This document shows positions 8,925-16,758 of a DNA stretch of 64,000 bases, piece by piece (position 1 is the stretch's first letter; every line of letters begins with the position of its first letter). Below the pieces are notes generated by a model. It worked only from the letters and a program-made list of their open reading frames with translations. It ran no database searches and was not told the origin of the DNA. The stretch comes from Micromonospora sp. WMMD1128 (GTDB lineage: Bacteria; Actinomycetota; Actinomycetes; Mycobacteriales; Micromonosporaceae). Location: assembly GCF_027497235.1 (NCBI RefSeq), contig NZ_CP114902.1, positions 3,361,501 to 3,425,500 of the forward strand, in the 5' to 3' direction. The position numbers and the translations under genes were made by a program.

Positions 8925-9308
8925 GTGGTGCCCCAACGGAGAAAGCCCGACGCGACGCCGCTGAGCCTCTCCGTGGACGATTCCGATCCCGCCGCGCCGG
9001 TGGTGAGCGTCGGAGGTGACCTGGCCTACACCACCGCCATGCCGCTGCGGACCGAGGTGGACCGCCTGCTCGCCGCGCATCCGGCCACGCTGGTGGTGGA
9101 CTTCGCCGACCTGGTCTTCCTCGACAGCACCGGCCTGTCGGTGATCGTGCACGCCTGGCGGGAGGGTCAGCAGGTCGGCACGGCGATCGAGCTCCGTTCC
9201 GTCCCGCGCTTCCTGGCGACCATCCTCGACATGACCGGGGTGACCGCTCTGCTGGACCGCCCCGCGGCGGGCGGCCGGCCCGCCCCCGGCTCGATCGTGT
9301 CCGCATGA
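8925..9308 (+). CDS. STAS-domain protein
   Basis: 127 aa. STAS fold with VVSVGGDLAYTTAMPLRTEVDRLL and LVVDFADLVFLDSTGLSVIVHAW; the Ser in DSTG is the putative phosphosite. The start is one of two adjacent GTG codons (8925 or 8928), with GGAAAGG about 8 nt upstream. Its stop overlaps the ATG of the next STAS gene (ATGA). Two consecutive STAS proteins divergent from a SpoIIE phosphatase suggest alternative antagonists or a small signalling relay. Confidence 0.88.
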   Translation: MVPQRRKPDATPLSLSVDDSDPAAPVVSVGGDLAYTTAMPLRTEVDRLLAAHPATLVVDFADLVFLDSTGLSVIVHAWREGQQVGTAIELRSVPRFLATILDMTGVTALLDRPAAGGRPAPGSIVSA

Positions 9309-9739
9309 GCCCGGGGGTGGCCCCGGGCACGGGCGGCTGGGACCATCAAGCGGTGCGCGCGCCGCTGCTGTCCATCGAGGTGGACCGGATCGACGCCGGG
9401 TCCGCCCGGCTGCGGCTCGCCGGTGAGCTCGACTTCGACACCGCGCCGGACCTCGTCGAGGCAGCCGCCGGGCTGCGCCGCGACGGCCACCAGGAGCTGT
9501 GGCTCGACTTCGCCGGCGTGACGCTCTGCGACTCCTCCGGCCTGAGCGCGCTGCTGGTCGTGCACCGCGCCGGCGCCGGCGCGGTCCACCTGCTCGGGCT
9601 GAATCCGCGGATCCAGCGGCTGCTCGACCGCACCGGTCTGGCGGACGTGCTGGCCGTCGCCCCGCACGCGGCGCCCGGCGCCACCCACGACGTGGTCACC
9701 TCGCGGGCGGCAGCCGCCGACGCCCGCGAGGTGGGCTGA
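9305..9739 (+). CDS. STAS-domain anti-sigma-factor antagonist
   Basis: 144 aa. LRLAGELDFDTAPDLVEAA and LWLDFAGVTLCDSSGLSALLVVHRAG form a standard STAS core with Ser in DSSG as the likely phosphorylation site. A short Ala-rich tail follows. ATG 9305 overlaps the previous STAS stop by 4 bp, so the two are translated as a unit. A strong GC-rich hairpin follows the stop. Confidence 0.9.
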   Translation: MSPGVAPGTGGWDHQAVRAPLLSIEVDRIDAGSARLRLAGELDFDTAPDLVEAAAGLRRDGHQELWLDFAGVTLCDSSGLSALLVVHRAGAGAVHLLGLNPRIQRLLDRTGLADVLAVAPHAAPGATHDVVTSRAAAADAREVG

Positions 9740-9771
9740 GGCCATCCCCTCACCGATCCCGGACAGGGGGT

Positions 9772-9804
9772 GGCCCCCGACCCTGGGACCAGGGGTCGGG
9801 GGCC
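9772..9804 (+). terminator. Hairpin terminator after the STAS pair
   Basis: GGCCCCCGACC and its complement GGTCGGGGGCC form a GC-rich stem around a short loop, about 30 bp after the STAS stop. There is no U-tract, as is usual in actinobacteria. It sits between converging genes and may act in both directions. Confidence 0.7.
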
Positions 9805-9816
9805 GGGAGGGGTGGC

Positions 9817-10128
9817 TCAGGCGGCGGGCACGGCCGCGACGTGCGTCCCGGTCTCACGGGTCTGACCCGCCGCGGGTGGTTCGGCGTCCTCCGGCATCCC
9901 GGAATCGGGCGTCTGAAACAGATAGCGGACGAAGTCCACGGTTGCGGCGTCGTCCGCGCCGGGCCACTGCCCCACGCAGTCGACGCCGACCACCTCGCGT
10001 CCGCTGCCGTCATGGCGCTCCAGCAGCGCCCACAGGGTCACCGGATAGCACCGCGTGGTCTCCGGGCCGAGGCGCCACCGGGCATACCAACCGGGACGAG
10101 CGGGGACGATCTCCACGATCCGTTTCAT
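9817..10128 (-). CDS. Hypothetical small acidic protein
   Basis: About 103 aa, MKRIVEIVPARPGWYARWRLGPET. The N-terminal half looks like a compact domain with several Trp and Tyr residues (CYPVTLWALLERHDGSGREVVGVDC). The C-terminal 30 residues are low-complexity Pro/Ala/Thr. No signal peptide or TM segment is evident. ATG 10128 or the preceding GTG 10131 can serve as start, with GGAAGGGTAGG upstream. I do not recognise a function. Confidence 0.7.
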   Translation of the reverse strand: MKRIVEIVPARPGWYARWRLGPETTRCYPVTLWALLERHDGSGREVVGVDCVGQWPGADDAATVDFVRYLFQTPDSGMPEDAEPPAAGQTRETGTHVAAVPAA

Positions 10129-10243
10129 CACGACCTACCCTTCCGCGTGCGTCGGAAGTTGTCCGGTCCACCCCCGATCCTGCGACCCGACGGGGTGACC
10201 GTTCCTCACCCCCAGGGAATGAAGCCACCGCTCCCACAGCGCC

Positions 10244-10306
10244 CGTGCGCTTCCCGGCCGCGACCGTCAGCTTCCCCGCAGCACCCGTTAGCTTCCCCGC
10301 AGCGCT
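10244..10306 (+). repeat. Three 21-bp tandem repeats upstream of the DUF2267 fusion gene
   Basis: Copies begin at 10244, 10265 and 10286 and share CGTNNGCTTCCC-GC-GC. Copies two and three match over AGCTTCCCCGCAGC. The period is exactly 21 bp, two helical turns, so bound proteins would lie on one DNA face. The array ends 49 bp before the next start codon. An operator role is inferred. Confidence 0.6.
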
Positions 10307-10354
10307 GGGAAGGCGACCGGCGCAGGCGCAACCGACCAGGAACGAGGTGCGACG

Positions 10355-11308
10355 ATGCGCAAGCAGATGGAGGGCGACAACAAGCGCCGCCGGGCCCTCG
10401 CCCGCCAGGCCCGCGAGCAGGGGCGGCGACCGAGTCAGACCGGTGCCAGCCTGAGCGCGTCCAAGCAGGTCACCTCGCTGGACCGCCACGACCGGTCCGG
10501 CCCGCCGCCGGCCGGCCGGCACAAGCCGGACAGCACGCGCGGCGGTCCCGCGCCGCCCCCGGTCGGGGTGGCCGAGCGGCCACGCCCGCTTCCGGATCCG
10601 CCCACCGGACGGGCCGCCACGATGAGCTACCGGGAGCTCGTCGACGACGTGAGCCGACGCGCCGGCGTCGACTTCACCGAGGCGAAGATCGCGGCGGAGG
10701 CCACGGTGCTCGCCCTGGCCCGGGCGCTCGACGAGAGCGAACGGGAACGGCTGCTCGACGCGGTGCCGGTGAAGCTGCACGACGTGGTGCCGGTGGACGG
10801 CATCGAGCGGCGGCACGACCTGCCGGGTTTCCTGGCCGAAGTCGGGCGGCGCAGCCGGCTCACCCCGGACCAGGCGCGCTACCAGGCCGAGGCGACCCTG
10901 GCCGCCCTCGCCGACGCCGACGCAGAACTGGTCGGCTCGTTGCGCGTACCCGACGGATTGCGGGACCTGCTCGCACCGGCCGACTACGGCGGTGGCCTGG
11001 TGGGCGCCTCCTCGGCCACGCCGCCGCTGACCGAGCCGGAGCTGCGGGACGCGCTGGCGTCGCTGCCCTACTGGTCCAGCGACAGGCGGTCGTTGGTGCG
11101 TACCATCGAGCTGCCCGGCGGCGACCTGGACCGGCTGCTGGACCGGCTGGACCGGCTCCGGGCCGAGGGTGGGCGTGGTCCGCAGATCGGCCGCCCCGAC
11201 CCGGACAACGCCGTGCTCACCGTCCGGACCCAGCACGCCGACGGCGTGACCGCCGCGGACGTCGACCTGGCCCAGCGCGTCGACGCCGCTCTCGACACCG
11301 CCGGTTGA
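10355..11308 (+). CDS. DUF2267 protein fused to a degenerate pterin-carbinolamine-dehydratase-like domain
   Basis: 317 aa. A basic disordered N-terminus (residues 1-88) precedes a DUF2267 domain (about 90-215: SYRELVDDVSRRAGVDFTEA ... LLDAVPVKLHDVVP). The C-terminal 90 residues resemble 4a-hydroxytetrahydrobiopterin dehydratase: EPELRDALASLPYW, then DNAVLTVRTQHADGVTAADVDLA. The catalytic HHP-type triad is not evident (GRPDPDN at that place), so enzymatic activity is doubtful. ATG 10355 is preceded by an AGG-rich stretch. A 63-bp tandem repeat lies just upstream. Confidence 0.78.
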   Translation: MRKQMEGDNKRRRALARQAREQGRRPSQTGASLSASKQVTSLDRHDRSGPPPAGRHKPDSTRGGPAPPPVGVAERPRPLPDPPTGRAATMSYRELVDDVSRRAGVDFTEAKIAAEATVLALARALDESERERLLDAVPVKLHDVVPVDGIERRHDLPGFLAEVGRRSRLTPDQARYQAEATLAALADADAELVGSLRVPDGLRDLLAPADYGGGLVGASSATPPLTEPELRDALASLPYWSSDRRSLVRTIELPGGDLDRLLDRLDRLRAEGGRGPQIGRPDPDNAVLTVRTQHADGVTAADVDLAQRVDAALDTAG

Positions 11309-11309
11309 G

Positions 11310-11368
11310 GTGTAAGGAGGGGCCCCCGCTTAACACTTCCGGTATAGGCGGGGGCCCCGCTTAACACC
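11310..11368. repeat. Intergenic palindromic repeat, family 1 copy A
   Basis: Begins GTGTAAGGAGGGGCCCC and ends GGGGCCCCGCTTAACACC, with TTAACACTTCCGGTATAG in the centre. Copies B and C of the same family lie at 20288 and 38322, in the opposite orientation. This copy lies directly after the DUF2267 fusion gene stop and just before the next promoter. It can fold into a GC-rich hairpin and may act as a terminator. Confidence 0.75.
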
Positions 11369-11381
11369 GCGCCCGCGGCGG

Positions 11382-11387
11382 TAGCGT
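11382..11387 (+). promoter_or_regulatory. -10 box for a leaderless transcript
   Basis: TAGCGT ends 7 nt before the GTG start of the spermidine-synthase-like gene and there is no Shine-Dalgarno sequence. This spacing places transcription start at or next to the start codon. Confidence 0.5.
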
Positions 11388-11394
11388 TGCCGCG

Positions 11395-12180
11395 GTGGAG
11401 AGCGACGCCGAGGTGTTGGAGATCGTCGTGGACCCGGCCCGGCCCACCGGGCGCACGCTGCTCGCCGATGGGGTGGAGCAGTCCTACGTGGACGTGGCCG
11501 ACGCCCGCCACCTGCACTTCGAGTACGTCCGGCGGATCGCCACCGTGATCGACCTGAGCGCGCCGGCCGGCCACCCGCTGACCGCCCTGCACCTGGGCGG
11601 CGGTGCGCTCACCCTGCCCCGCTGGCTGGCCGCCACCCGTCCCGGCTCGACGCAGCGGGTCGTCGAGCGCCACCCCGGTGTGGTGGACCTCGTCCGCCGG
11701 AAGCTGCCGCCGGTGCCGCCGGAGGTGGTGGTGACGCTCGGCGACGCCCGCGACGCGGTCACCGGTACGCCGGACCGGACGTACGACCTGGTGGTGGGTG
11801 ACGTCTACCGGGCGGCCCGGATGCCCGGGCACGTGGCGGCCGTCGAGTTCGCCGCCGAGGCGGCCCGGGTGCTCCGCCCGGACGGTGTCTACCTGGTCAA
11901 CCTCGCCGACCTGCCGCCCCTGGCGCACACCCGCGCGCAGGTGGCCACGCTGCGCGCGGTCTTCGCCGACGTCTGCCTGATCACCGACCGGCGAATGCTG
12001 CGCGGCCGGCGGTACGGCAACGTGGTGCTCGCCGGCGCGGCGCGCGCCGGGCGGCTGCCGGTGCGCCGCCTCGCCGCCCGGGTCGCCGGCGACCCGGTGC
12101 CCGGCACCGTGTTGCACGGGGCGGCGCTCGACGCGTTCGCCGCCGACGCCTGGCCGGTCACCGACGCCGACGTGGACTGA
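11395..12180 (+). CDS. Spermidine-synthase-like methyltransferase-fold protein
   Basis: 261 aa. Rossmann core of the polyamine-synthase/SAM-methyltransferase superfamily: ALHLGGGALTLPRWL (nucleotide-binding loop), VVERHPGVVDLVRRKL, VTLGDARDAV, YDLVVGDVYRAAR and VLRPDGVYLVNLADL. Actinobacterial members are usually annotated as fused or spermidine-synthase-like proteins. The aminopropyl-transfer residues cannot be confirmed by eye. GTG start appears leaderless. An AI-2E-type transporter gene follows after 39 bp. Confidence 0.78.
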   Translation: MESDAEVLEIVVDPARPTGRTLLADGVEQSYVDVADARHLHFEYVRRIATVIDLSAPAGHPLTALHLGGGALTLPRWLAATRPGSTQRVVERHPGVVDLVRRKLPPVPPEVVVTLGDARDAVTGTPDRTYDLVVGDVYRAARMPGHVAAVEFAAEAARVLRPDGVYLVNLADLPPLAHTRAQVATLRAVFADVCLITDRRMLRGRRYGNVVLAGAARAGRLPVRRLAARVAGDPVPGTVLHGAALDAFAADAWPVTDADVD

Positions 12181-12219
12181 GCGCGGGTTTTCCGGCCGGT
12201 AGGGCGGGTAGCCGCGCGG

Positions 12220-13314
12220 ATGAGCGTCGCCGACGACCGGACCACCGCCCGCCGGACGTTGATCGTGATTGTGCTGGTGCTGGCCACCGTGGTCGGGTTG
12301 ACGCTGGTCTGGGCAACCCGCCGCGTGCTCGTCTGGGGGCTGGTCGCGGCGTTCCTCGCGGTCGCCCTCAAACCGCTCGTGGACCGGTTGGAGCGGCGGG
12401 TACGCCGGCGGGCGCTTGCCACCCTGCTTGTCTTCCTGGCCACGTTCGTGCTGCTGGCCGCGCTGGGGGCGCTGATTGTCCTGCCGCTGGTCGACGAGCT
12501 GGGCCGGCTCGCCGACCGGGCGCCGAAGGTGGTGCACGAGACGCAGGCCGGGCGGGGGCCGATCGGCCAGTTGCTGGACCGCCTGCACCTCCTGCGGTAC
12601 GCCGAGCCGGGCCATCTGCGCCGGTACGGCTCCCAGCTCGGCGAGCCGACCGTCGGGCTGGTCCGGAGCGTGGCGCAGGCCGTCGCCGCGCTGGTCACGG
12701 TGGTGGTGCTGGCGTACCTGATGGTGTTGGAAGCGCCCCGGATCGTGGCCGTCACGCTGCGGCTGGTGGGGGACGGCCCGGCGGAACGGTTGCGGCGCAT
12801 CGGCCGCGACTCGTCCCGGATCGTCACCGGCTACCTGAGCGGCAACCTGGTGATCAGCCTGATCTGCGGCGGCCTGACCTTCGCCGTGCTGCTCCTGCTC
12901 GACGTGCCGTTCGCCGCGGTGATCGCCCTGGTCGTCGCCGTGGTGGACCTGATCCCGCTGGTCGGCGCCACGCTGGGGGCGATCGTCGCGGCCGGCGCGG
13001 GTTTCGCGCGCTCCCCCACCGCCGGCATCGTGGTGCTCGTCTTCTTCGTGGTCTACCAGCAGGTGGAGAACCATCTGCTGCAACCGGTCATCATGGCCCG
13101 CGCGGTCCGGCTGAACCCGCTGACGGTGTTGTTCAGCGTGCTGCTGGCGGCCGAGTTGGCGGGCCTGGTGGGCGCCCTGCTGGCGATCCCGGCCGCCGGC
13201 ATCGTGCAGGTGCTGCTGCGCGAGTTCGTACCCACCGGCCGGACGGTCCTGGCCGCGCCGGCCGACGGGGAACGCGACGACGGTGCCGTGGACCCCCCGC
13301 CGGCCGGCGGCTGA
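12220..13314 (+). CDS. AI-2E/PerM-family membrane transporter
   Basis: 364 aa with about eight hydrophobic segments. Paired N-terminal helices (IVIVLVLATVVGLTLVWA, VLVWGLVAAFLAVAL) are followed by a soluble loop with VRRRALATLLVF. The conserved C-terminal block contains SGNLVISLICGG, DLIPLVGATLGAIVAAG, VVYQQVENHLLQPVIMARAVRLNPL and LLAIPAAGIVQVLL, typical of the family. Some members export autoinducer-2 or act as Na+/H+ antiporters; the substrate here is unknown. Converges on the NDH-2-like gene 10 bp downstream. Confidence 0.9.
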   Translation: MSVADDRTTARRTLIVIVLVLATVVGLTLVWATRRVLVWGLVAAFLAVALKPLVDRLERRVRRRALATLLVFLATFVLLAALGALIVLPLVDELGRLADRAPKVVHETQAGRGPIGQLLDRLHLLRYAEPGHLRRYGSQLGEPTVGLVRSVAQAVAALVTVVVLAYLMVLEAPRIVAVTLRLVGDGPAERLRRIGRDSSRIVTGYLSGNLVISLICGGLTFAVLLLLDVPFAAVIALVVAVVDLIPLVGATLGAIVAAGAGFARSPTAGIVVLVFFVVYQQVENHLLQPVIMARAVRLNPLTVLFSVLLAAELAGLVGALLAIPAAGIVQVLLREFVPTGRTVLAAPADGERDDGAVDPPPAGG

Positions 13315-13324
13315 CTCTCGCCGG

Positions 13325-14626
13325 TCAGGTGCCCCGGCGTACCAACTCGGGCGACTCGCTCTCCAGCGGCACCGCGTTCGCCGGCACGAGGCCGAGCTGC
13401 ACCGCGGGTCGGGGCAGGGCCGCGTCGAGCGCCCAGTCGACGGCGACCCGCGGACGGTTGCCCGGCATGGCCAGCAGGTGGTAGCCGCGGGTGACCGCCT
13501 TGGCCGGCAGGCCGGCCAGCGGCACCTTCAGCGGGTTGGCCGCCGCGTCCTTCCCACCCAGGTCCACCACCCAGCCCAGATCGTGATGCTTGTACGACTT
13601 GCGGGCGCCCTGGCCGTACGAGGCGGCGATGTTGTGCGCGGCCAGCTTGCCCTGCCGCTGGGCGTGCTGCGCGGTCATCGCGCACACTTGGCCGGGACGG
13701 GTCGGGTCCGGGACGGCGGCGGCGTCGCCGCAGGCGAACACCTCGGGGAAGCCGGGTACGTTGAGGTACTCGTCGACCACCAGCCGGCCCTTCTCGGTGC
13801 GCAGCCCCAACTGCGCCACGAACGGGTCGGGGCGCACCCCCACGCACCAGATGAGGCTGCAGTTCGGGACGTACTCGCCGTCGGTGAGCATCACCCCGTC
13901 CGGGGTCGCCTCGGCGACCGAGGTGCCCATCCGCACGTCCACGCCGCGGCGGCGCAGCACCCGGTCGGCGGTGACGGACATCCGCCGGTCCAACTCGGGC
14001 AGCACGCGCGGGGCGACGTCCAGCAGCATCCACCGTGGCCGGACCTTCAGGTGCGGACGCTGGGCCATCAGCCGGTCGGTGAACAGCTGCCCGTGCGCGG
14101 CGACCTCGGTGCCGGTGTAGCCGGCGCCGACCACCACGAACGTGGTGCGGGCCCGCTGCTCGGCCGGGTCGTCGGTCAGCTCGGCCAGCTCGACCTGCCG
14201 GATCACGTGGTCGTGCAGGTAGAGCGCCTCGGGCAGGCCGCGGAAGCCGTGCGCGTACTCGGTCACGCCGGGGATGGGCAGCAGCTTGTTGACGCTGCCG
14301 ACGGAGAGGACCAGCCGGTCGTACGCGAGCTGCCCGTGGTCGCCCTCGGCGGAGCGGTAGCCGACCCAGCGGTTCTGCAGGTCGACCCGGTCCGCCTCGC
14401 CGACGACCACCCGGACGCCGTCGAGCGTGCCGGCGAGCGGCACCGAGATCCGGGCCGGCTCGACCACGCCGGCCGCGACCTCGGGCAGCAGCGGCAGGTA
14501 GAGGAAGTAGTCGGTCGTGTTCAGCAGGACGATCTCGGCCCGGTCGCGGGCCAGTCGGCGCAACGTCTTGGCCGCGTGGTACCCGGCGAACCCGGCCCCC
14601 ACGATCACCACACGTGGTTTCGTCAT
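13325..14626 (-). CDS. Type II NADH dehydrogenase-like FAD oxidoreductase
   Basis: 433 aa. Two Rossmann dinucleotide-binding motifs: VVIVGAGFAGYHAAKTL at the N-terminus (FAD) and FVVVGAGYTGTEVAAHG at about residue 160 (NAD(P)H). ACGDAAAVPDP is the FAD-contacting motif. Family members oxidise NADH and reduce quinones at the inner membrane face. ATG 14626 was chosen because it begins immediately at the FAD motif; longer in-frame starts add unrelated residues. No strong ribosome site is visible. An acetyltransferase gene lies 116 bp upstream on the same strand. Confidence 0.9.
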   Translation of the reverse strand: MTKPRVVIVGAGFAGYHAAKTLRRLARDRAEIVLLNTTDYFLYLPLLPEVAAGVVEPARISVPLAGTLDGVRVVVGEADRVDLQNRWVGYRSAEGDHGQLAYDRLVLSVGSVNKLLPIPGVTEYAHGFRGLPEALYLHDHVIRQVELAELTDDPAEQRARTTFVVVGAGYTGTEVAAHGQLFTDRLMAQRPHLKVRPRWMLLDVAPRVLPELDRRMSVTADRVLRRRGVDVRMGTSVAEATPDGVMLTDGEYVPNCSLIWCVGVRPDPFVAQLGLRTEKGRLVVDEYLNVPGFPEVFACGDAAAVPDPTRPGQVCAMTAQHAQRQGKLAAHNIAASYGQGARKSYKHHDLGWVVDLGGKDAAANPLKVPLAGLPAKAVTRGYHLLAMPGNRPRVAVDWALDAALPRPAVQLGLVPANAVPLESESPELVRRGT

Positions 14627-14742
14627 GTCTGCTGCCGTTCCCGCACAGACCTCCGACAAACGTTCCGACCCTCCACCCGCCTCTGCCGACATGACATTCC
14701 AGCCCGGTCGCGTTCCCGAAACCGGGCAACCGAGACGCCGGC

Positions 14743-15285
14743 TCAGCGCGTCGGCGGCGGGGCGGGCGGCGGTGCGGTGAGCGCCCAGCGCTCGTGGTCC
14801 CGCCACGCCCCGTCGACGAACAGGTAGTCGGGCGAGAAGCCCTCCAGCCGGAAGCCGAGGCGGCCGGCCAGCCGCTTCGACGGCTCGTTGCCCGGTTGGA
14901 TGTTCGCCTCCAACCGGTGCAGCCCGAGCGCGTCGAACGCGTGCGCGACCACCAGCCGCACCCCGGCCGAGGCGTGACCGGTGCCCGCGTACGGGCGAAA
15001 CGCCGCATAGCCGAGGTAGCCGCCGCGCAGGGCGCCCCGCACGATGCCACCGATGTTCGCGTACCCGGCGATCTCACCTGTGCTGCGGTCGCAGAACAGG
15101 AAGCCCTCGCTGTCTCGCCGCCGCATCTTCCGGAGGTACGCCGCGTACCGCTCGTTGTCGTCCGGCGCGGACAGCCACGGGTGGTGCAGGTCCCGGCTGC
15201 GCCGGGCGGCGGCGACGAACTCCGCCTCGTCGGCGGGTCGGGGCCGGCGGATCGCGACCCGCTCATCGCTACGCAGGTATCTCAC
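14743..15285 (-). CDS. GNAT acetyltransferase, RimJ/RimL type
   Basis: 180 aa. GNAT fold: RPADEAEFVAAARRSRDLH, GEIAGYANIGGIVRG, AGTGHASAGVRLVVAHAFDALGLHRLEANI (acetyl-CoA loop region, with the Q/RxxGxG/A pattern degenerate) and NEPSKRLAGRLGF. It resembles ribosomal-protein N-terminal acetyltransferases, but many such proteins acetylate other amines. GTG 15285 begins right before YLRSDERVAIRRP. Low-complexity Pro/Ala tail. The 770 bp upstream are non-coding and repeat-rich. Confidence 0.85.
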   Translation of the reverse strand: MRYLRSDERVAIRRPRPADEAEFVAAARRSRDLHHPWLSAPDDNERYAAYLRKMRRRDSEGFLFCDRSTGEIAGYANIGGIVRGALRGGYLGYAAFRPYAGTGHASAGVRLVVAHAFDALGLHRLEANIQPGNEPSKRLAGRLGFRLEGFSPDYLFVDGAWRDHERWALTAPPPAPPPTR

Positions 15286-15423
15286 CCACCCACTCTCGAC
15301 CACCGACCCCAGCGGGGCCCGAGCGGGGTGGTGCGGCGCGCACCGGTCCACCCGGCGACGCCGTTGCCGCCGCACATGCTCGACGTGCCGAACGGTCAGC
15401 ACGGCTTCGAGCCGCATCCGCTC

Positions 15424-15544
15424 CTTGATCGACTCCACTTCGGCGAGCGTGGCGGCATCCCGCGCCTTGATCCACTCCTTTTCGCCGAAGTGGCGGCATC
15501 CCAGCGGTCCGACCCCACCACTTCGGCGACCTGGAGTCGATCGC
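15424..15544. repeat. Family 2 repeat cluster (three copies)
   Basis: Copy 1 (15424-15459) reads TTGATCGACTCCACTTCGGC. Copy 2 (15467-15501) reads TTGATCCACTCC then CGCCGAAGTGGCGGCATC. Copy 3 (15517-15542) is inverted, with CCACTTCGGCGACCTGGAGT running into CGATC. The same element forms a long hairpin at 40288-40378. Inverted copies 2 and 3 can pair. Confidence 0.7.
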
Positions 15545-15650
15545 GGTCTCAAAACCCGGCAAACGGCGGTTCCCGGCACAGCGGGCTGGATTCGGGCATC
15601 TCCCGCGGCGGGCACTTTGACATCGAGCGGCGAGCACGAACTCCACCGTC

Positions 15651-15696
15651 TTTGGGTGCGTCTGTTGTCGCCTGGGCGACAACAGACGCACCCAAA
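15651..15696. repeat. 46-bp near-perfect palindrome
   Basis: Two 22-nt arms, beginning TTTGGGTGCGTCTG and ending CAGACGCACCCAAA, are exact complements separated by TG. It lies in the middle of a gene-free region and has no U-tract. It could be a protein-binding site, a transcription barrier or a remnant of a small mobile repeat. Confidence 0.8.
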
Positions 15697-16058
15697 GGCC
15701 GCTCCCCCCACCCGCGATGGGCCGAAGCCGAGGCCAGGCGTCCGGTTTGGGTGGGTCGAGCGTGGTCGGGGCTACCGCCACGGCGGAATCGCCGCCGGGG
15801 GTCAGGCGTTATACCTGGCAGACCGCGTGGAGCCCGGCCCCCGCCCAGGCAACCCCGGTCGGAATGACCGGCCACCGGCCGTCGTTACATCCCCCGGCCG
15901 TCCGAGCAGGCCCAGCCGCCGGACGCGCCCCTGCGACTCAGCCCCGCACCGCACCGCGCCGGGGCGCTCACCTGAAACGTCGCGGCATCCCCCGATCGCC
16001 GCACACCCCCGCACGCGGCACCGCCGCTGATCCCCCAACCCCCTGGGAGGCAACCATC

Positions 16059-16703
16059 ATGGCTACCACCCTGCTGCGTAAGACCGTGCTGACCGCCGCC
16101 GGCATCGCCGCCACCACCGGCGGCATCGCCGGACCCGCCATCGCCGCGCACGCCACCCCGGCCCCCAAGACCGCCGTCGTCGCCGACCGCACGAGCGGCG
16201 ATCGGGAACTCGACGTCCGCTACCAAGCCCAGCCCAACTTCTACTACTGCGGCCCCGCCGCCGCCCGCAACGCCATCAGCGTCCTCGGCAAGAACATCGA
16301 CGTCGACACCATGGCCAAGGAAATGGGCACCACCGAAGACGGCACCAACAGCATCAACGACATCACCCCCGTCCTGAACAAGGAAACCGGCAAAACCTAC
16401 AAGTCCGTCGAAATCAAGACACCCAAGGCCGACGACAAGCAGACCGACACCCTGCGCACCGACATCGTCCGCACCATCGACGACGGCCGCGCGGTCGTAG
16501 CCAACATCGCCGGCACCACCACCGACACCGACGGCAACCCCCACGCCTTCGAAGGCGGCCACTACATCAGCATCGTCGGCTACCAGAACGGCGGCAAGAC
16601 CGTCACCATCGCCGACAGCGCCAACCCGAACACCGCCTCCTACCACATCACCGTCGACCACCTCGCCGACTGGATCGCCACCCGCGGCTACTCGACCTCC
16701 TGA
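16059..16703 (+). CDS. Secreted C39-like cysteine peptidase
   Basis: 214 aa. Signal peptide: MATTLLRKTVLTAAGIAATT followed by GGIAGPAIAAHA with probable cleavage near residue 29. Mature domain of the papain-like C39 type: YYCGPAAARNAISVLG with catalytic Cys, GGHYISIVGYQ with catalytic His and IADSANP as third site. No ABC transporter is fused or adjacent, unlike bacteriocin-processing C39 domains, so an extracellular role is inferred. GGGAGG lies 8 nt before the ATG. Third codon positions are almost exclusively C. A perfect 17-bp stem terminator follows. Confidence 0.85.
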   Translation: MATTLLRKTVLTAAGIAATTGGIAGPAIAAHATPAPKTAVVADRTSGDRELDVRYQAQPNFYYCGPAAARNAISVLGKNIDVDTMAKEMGTTEDGTNSINDITPVLNKETGKTYKSVEIKTPKADDKQTDTLRTDIVRTIDDGRAVVANIAGTTTDTDGNPHAFEGGHYISIVGYQNGGKTVTIADSANPNTASYHITVDHLADWIATRGYSTS

Positions 16704-16715
16704 CCCACAACCACA

Positions 16716-16758
16716 CGAATGGGCCCGACCCCAAGGAACACGGGGTCGGGCCCATTCG
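16716..16758 (+). terminator. Hairpin terminator after the C39-like gene
   Basis: Perfect 17-bp stem, CGAATGGGCCCGACCCC with its exact complement, closing a 9-nt loop, 12 bp after the stop codon. No U-tract. Confidence 0.85.

Larger units (their letters stand above)
15286..16058. other. Long intergenic region, 773 bp, repeat-rich
   Basis: No convincing gene between the divergent acetyltransferase and C39-like genes. It contains three related copies of a GATCGACTCCA-type element (15424-15544) and a near-perfect 46-bp palindrome (15651-15696). The final 40 bp carry the GGGAGG ribosome site of the C39-like gene. Confidence 0.6.

Noticed and set aside
15651..15696. Palindrome as a simple transcription terminator
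   Set aside because: Both flanking genes point away from it, so no transcript ends there by the visible annotation; no U-tract.
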